Shown in pieces: positions 31,724 through 33,740 of a DNA stretch of 33,740 nt. Location of the stretch: positions 1 to 33,740 of the forward strand of contig JANWLH010000119.1 of NCBI GenBank assembly GCA_025450915.1, in the 5' to 3' direction. Each line of letters opens with the position of its first letter. The first letter of the stretch is position 1. The notes below the pieces were generated by a model that searched no databases, was not told the DNA's origin, and saw only the letters and a program-made list of their open reading frames with translations. Position numbers and translations under genes: made by a program. This DNA is from Candidatus Limnocylindrales bacterium (lineage in GTDB: Bacteria; Chloroflexota; Limnocylindria; Limnocylindrales; CSP1-4).

Positions 31724-31742
31724 GTCCCCTCCCGATGTCAAA

Positions 31743-31764
31743 TGATGCCTATGGACGCTTCCAC
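31743..31764 (+). repeat. Left terminal inverted repeat of the insertion sequence
   Basis: TGATG followed by CCTATGGACGCTTCCAC. It matches the reverse complement of 33718-33739 at 21 of 22 positions. Confidence 0.88.
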
Positions 31765-31823
31765 TTTCGCGGCGCGAGGCGAGTCGAGTCTCAGCCCGTC
31801 TGCGAGTCCAGCGTAGCGACGCG

Positions 31824-32291
31824 TCAGGTCTCGTCTGGCAGGGATCCGGGCGGGAGGCGCTCTCGTGCCTCGGTCCCCGAGCCATGCCAGAAGCGCATGA
31901 GGTCGTCCCACGCCGCGAGCGACGCCGGGCCGAGTAGCGCCCGGACATCTACGAGCCGGACTCGGCCCTCCGACTGCAAGCAGGCGTTCTGGAAGTCCTC
32001 GAGCAGGCCGACGACCATCAGTTCGCTCGTGTAGGCGTCGCCCGATTCGATCGTCGTCTCGGCTACATCGAGGATGGCTTTGACTTCGTCCCACTTGCCG
32101 ATCTCGGCGCGGCTGGTGAGATGCCACGCGAGGGCCGCGATCCGGATGTAGCCAAGAGGCCCGTCGTTGTCCTGCCACTGCTCGGCTCCGTCGTCATCGA
32201 CGGCAACAAAGGAAGGGACGATCTCGCGAGCGCGGACGAAGAATCGCTCCGCGTCTGCCGTGTAGTTCGATGGAGAAGTTGGCTCGGCCAT
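31824..32291 (-). CDS. Passenger gene of the insertion sequence, uncharacterised 155-aa helical protein
   Basis: 155 aa, mostly helical and acidic: NYTADAERFFVRAREIVPSF, WQDNDGPLGYIRIAALAWHL, EIGKWDEVKAILDVAETTIESGD, ELMVVGLLEDFQNACLQSEG, and LGPASLAAWDDLMRFWHG. The layout (a helix with an ESGD turn, then VVGLLEDFQN and a GPxSLxAWDDL end) recalls small helical proteins of unknown function of the DUF7674 type; this is a weak recollection, not a search result. No DNA-binding motif or membrane segment. It starts 14 bp after the transposase stop and lies wholly within the terminal repeats, so it moves with the element. An accessory transposition factor or a resident protective protein are both possible. 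Confidence 0.75.
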   Translation of the reverse strand: MAEPTSPSNYTADAERFFVRAREIVPSFVAVDDDGAEQWQDNDGPLGYIRIAALAWHLTSRAEIGKWDEVKAILDVAETTIESGDAYTSELMVVGLLEDFQNACLQSEGRVRLVDVRALLGPASLAAWDDLMRFWHGSGTEARERLPPGSLPDET

Positions 32292-32305
32292 CAGGTGGTC
32301 GGAGC

Positions 32306-33661
32306 CTACGCTGCTTGCGACCCAGAAGGAAGGTCGCGAGCGATCGACTTCCGCACCCGCTCGATCACCCAGGTCGCCTCGAACTTGGCGTTGTCGAGAC
32401 CGCGCCAAGGCAGTCGCTCGAACTCCGGCGACTCGAGCGCGTCGATGAGGGCGTCCGTGTAGGCCGACGCAAGGTCTTCGCGGTTCGTGTGCGCGGCGAT
32501 CAGGGCGAGCCGGAGGTCGAGCCGAGTCAGGTTTCCGACCCGTCCGCGCCCGACCGAGAGCGCCTTTCGCACTCCTGCGAGATACCGCTCGATCGCACCA
32601 GTCGAGTAGGGTCCCTCACCTTGGAGCCGGGCCTGGATCGTGTCGCCCTCGGCATCGAGGAAGCGCTTGACCGACGGCGTCGCGTCCTTCATCGCGCGGA
32701 TCCGCCATGCCCGGAAGAGGTCAGGGTCCCCGAGCGCGGCCTCGCCGTCGGCGACGAGGCTGTCGGTTCCGGGGTAGCGACGGGCTTTGTTGAACCGACG
32801 CCGGAGGAGGTCCCACGTGTGCCAGGTCGAGGCGCGCACCTCGATGCCAGGCCAGACGAACTCGGCCGCGGCGATCAGATCCTTCCATCGGTCCGCGAGG
32901 ACGACCTTCGGGCGGCCTGGGAGACTCTGGAAGAACGCGACCCACGAGTCGAAGCCGTCGTCGGGAACCGCGCGGGCATGCACCACATGGAAGCCCCGCT
33001 TCGTCCCGATGCCGCCCGCAAGGACCGCGAAGCCCCAGTCGCCGCCGCGCTTAGGCTGCCCTGCCTGCGGCGTTCCGGCGGCGTAGAGCGACGAACGCTT
33101 GAACTTCGTCGCATCGACGACGAGCGCCTTGTCCGACGGCCATTCGCGGTCGGCGGTCGCCGCGACGAGCAGCGCGCCAAAGCGGTCTAGCCAGTCCTCC
33201 GCGAGCCTGCCGTCCTCCTCGGGTCGGATGATCTCCCACTGCCGACCAGCCCACGGGCGATGGCGGAACTTCGGCTGGGCGGGGAACGCCGGCGGACGCG
33301 GGATGCCGGTGATCAGCGCTCGTCGGTCGAGGCGGTCGTGGCGGATCTCGCGGACTTCGCGCATCGACTTGCCGAGGCTCAATCCTTGCCCGAGGTAGCG
33401 AAGGAACGAGATGACCTGGTCGAGGTGATACCACGCGTGTTCGGCGACCGCATAGCCATGATCCCAGTCGCGCTCGCAGGCGACACAGATCCCGAGCAGG
33501 TCCTCGGTGATGGCGCGCCGCGCCGTGTGCGGGGCTGCTGGATCGGCCAGACACACCAGCCGCGCCCGGCGAGAGTTCGGCTCCTTGCCTCGTGCCTCGA
33601 CTGGGGCGTCGGGATGGTCAGCGCATCGGCGGCTGGTGTTGTTCTCGTGGGCTTCGACCAT
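32306..33661 (-). CDS. DDE transposase
   Basis: 451 aa. An N-terminal zinc-finger-like cluster (C13-x2-H16, C37, C59-x2-C62) is followed by the RNase H-like core. The catalytic triad is probably D183 (LVVDATKFKR), D257 (VVLADRWKDL) and E358 (STGAIERYLAGVRKAL), with WHTWDLLRRR before the helical insertion. The end of the core (STGAIE..VRKAL) resembles IS1249/IS256-type transposases, in which the glutamate follows an S/T-x-A/x-E motif. The protein appears intact. The ATG at 33661 is preceded by its own promoter inside the right end of the element. Confidence 0.87.
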   Translation of the reverse strand: MVEAHENNTSRRCADHPDAPVEARGKEPNSRRARLVCLADPAAPHTARRAITEDLLGICVACERDWDHGYAVAEHAWYHLDQVISFLRYLGQGLSLGKSMREVREIRHDRLDRRALITGIPRPPAFPAQPKFRHRPWAGRQWEIIRPEEDGRLAEDWLDRFGALLVAATADREWPSDKALVVDATKFKRSSLYAAGTPQAGQPKRGGDWGFAVLAGGIGTKRGFHVVHARAVPDDGFDSWVAFFQSLPGRPKVVLADRWKDLIAAAEFVWPGIEVRASTWHTWDLLRRRFNKARRYPGTDSLVADGEAALGDPDLFRAWRIRAMKDATPSVKRFLDAEGDTIQARLQGEGPYSTGAIERYLAGVRKALSVGRGRVGNLTRLDLRLALIAAHTNREDLASAYTDALIDALESPEFERLPWRGLDNAKFEATWVIERVRKSIARDLPSGSQAA

Positions 33662-33696
33662 GCCTCCACGCTACGGCCGCCAGTCGGTCGGCACAA
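33662..33696 (-). promoter_or_regulatory. Transposase promoter, leaderless
   Basis: Minus-strand TTGTGC (33696-33691), 17 bp spacer, TAGCGT (33673-33668), then six bases to ATG 33661. The best complete promoter in the window, and it lies within the insertion sequence. Confidence 0.65.
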
Positions 33697-33717
33697 TGGC
33701 CCGATCGGGTCAAATCT

Positions 33718-33739
33718 GTGGAAGCGTCCATAGGTATCA
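33718..33739 (-). repeat. Right terminal inverted repeat of the insertion sequence
   Basis: Reads inward on the minus strand as TGATA followed by CCTATGGACGCTTCCAC, matching the left end except at one base. Confidence 0.88.
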
Positions 33740-33740
33740 A

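Larger units (their letters stand above)
31743..33739. mobile_element. Complete ~2.0-kb insertion sequence with passenger gene
   Basis: Bounded by 22-bp terminal inverted repeats: left 31743-31764, right 33718-33739, one mismatch at position 5, both containing CCTATGGACGCTTCCAC. Inside are a DDE transposase (451 aa) and a 155-aa passenger gene, both on the minus strand. The transposase has an N-terminal Cys/His cluster and a D-D-E spacing like IS1249/IS256-type or ISL3-like enzymes; I cannot fix the family. The right end is one base from the window edge, so the target duplication cannot be checked. The left flank ATGTCAAA (31735-31742) would be an 8-bp candidate. Confidence 0.82.

Noticed and set aside
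31736-31741. Minus-strand TTGACA at the left edge of the insertion sequence, a possible outward promoter for the secreted protein.
   Set aside because: A -10 at proper spacing would fall inside the coding sequence after the start, and none is present.

Overview
High-GC bacterial chromosome (most intergenic and third codon positions are G or C) carrying about 31 genes, one insertion sequence and several regulatory or repeat structures. There is no rRNA, tRNA or CRISPR. The gene mix points to an environmental Chloroflexota lineage (Limnocylindria / Ellin6529-like): a RodZ-like protein beside CinA, DUF885, pirin, an F420-type LLM oxidoreductase, AldO-like alditol oxidase, PadR-HAAS pairs and abundant GTG starts. 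A deep-branching Actinomycetota is the main alternative. This assignment is inference from gene content only. Many genes have a TANNNT -10 box 6-8 bases before the start codon and no Shine-Dalgarno, so much of the transcriptome appears leaderless.

Layout. 1-5.3 kb: envelope block, with a RodZ-like membrane protein, a PncC/CinA amidase and a MurC-type Mur ligase, meeting tail to tail a metallo-beta-lactamase/Rieske protein of the NamH/CMAH (UDP-MurNAc hydroxylase) type. 5.3-8.3 kb: YajQ, a thiamine-diphosphate (acetolactate-synthase-like) enzyme and a DUF952-YciI fusion in one direction. 8.3-11.4 kb: DUF885 peptidase-like protein and, across a 410-bp repeat-bearing gap, a pirin with a MarR-type operator in its promoter. 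11.5-14.8 kb: secreted, membrane-anchored Pro/Ser-rich protein, DUF1269 protein, and a PadR repressor coupled to a HAAS-domain membrane protein behind a perfect operator palindrome. 14.9-19.2 kb: FAD monooxygenase, Gfo/Idh/MocA-family protein with an altered EKP motif, and an ABC-2 exporter pair. 19.2-22.1 kb: alpha/beta hydrolase plus alditol oxidase, and an LLM oxidoreductase. 22.3-24.7 kb: ETFB-lysine-methyltransferase-like protein and a tightly packed unknown/DUF1801/HD trio. 24.7-29.0 kb: glycine-zipper protein, EamA transporter, SAM methyltransferase, VOC protein and MFS transporter. 29.0-33.7 kb: a long inverted repeat, a small SEC-C gene with an apparent frameshift, DUF1810, a large secreted Ig-like protein, and a complete ~2-kb insertion sequence carrying a DDE transposase and a passenger gene. 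The insertion sequence sits 19 bp upstream of the secreted-protein gene.

The observations most worth following are the possible N-glycolyl-muramate enzyme next to MurC, the passenger gene inside the insertion sequence, the leaderless promoter set including a pair of divergent overlapping -10 boxes, and the two palindromic operators. I did not find a defence island or other multi-gene system that I could call new.
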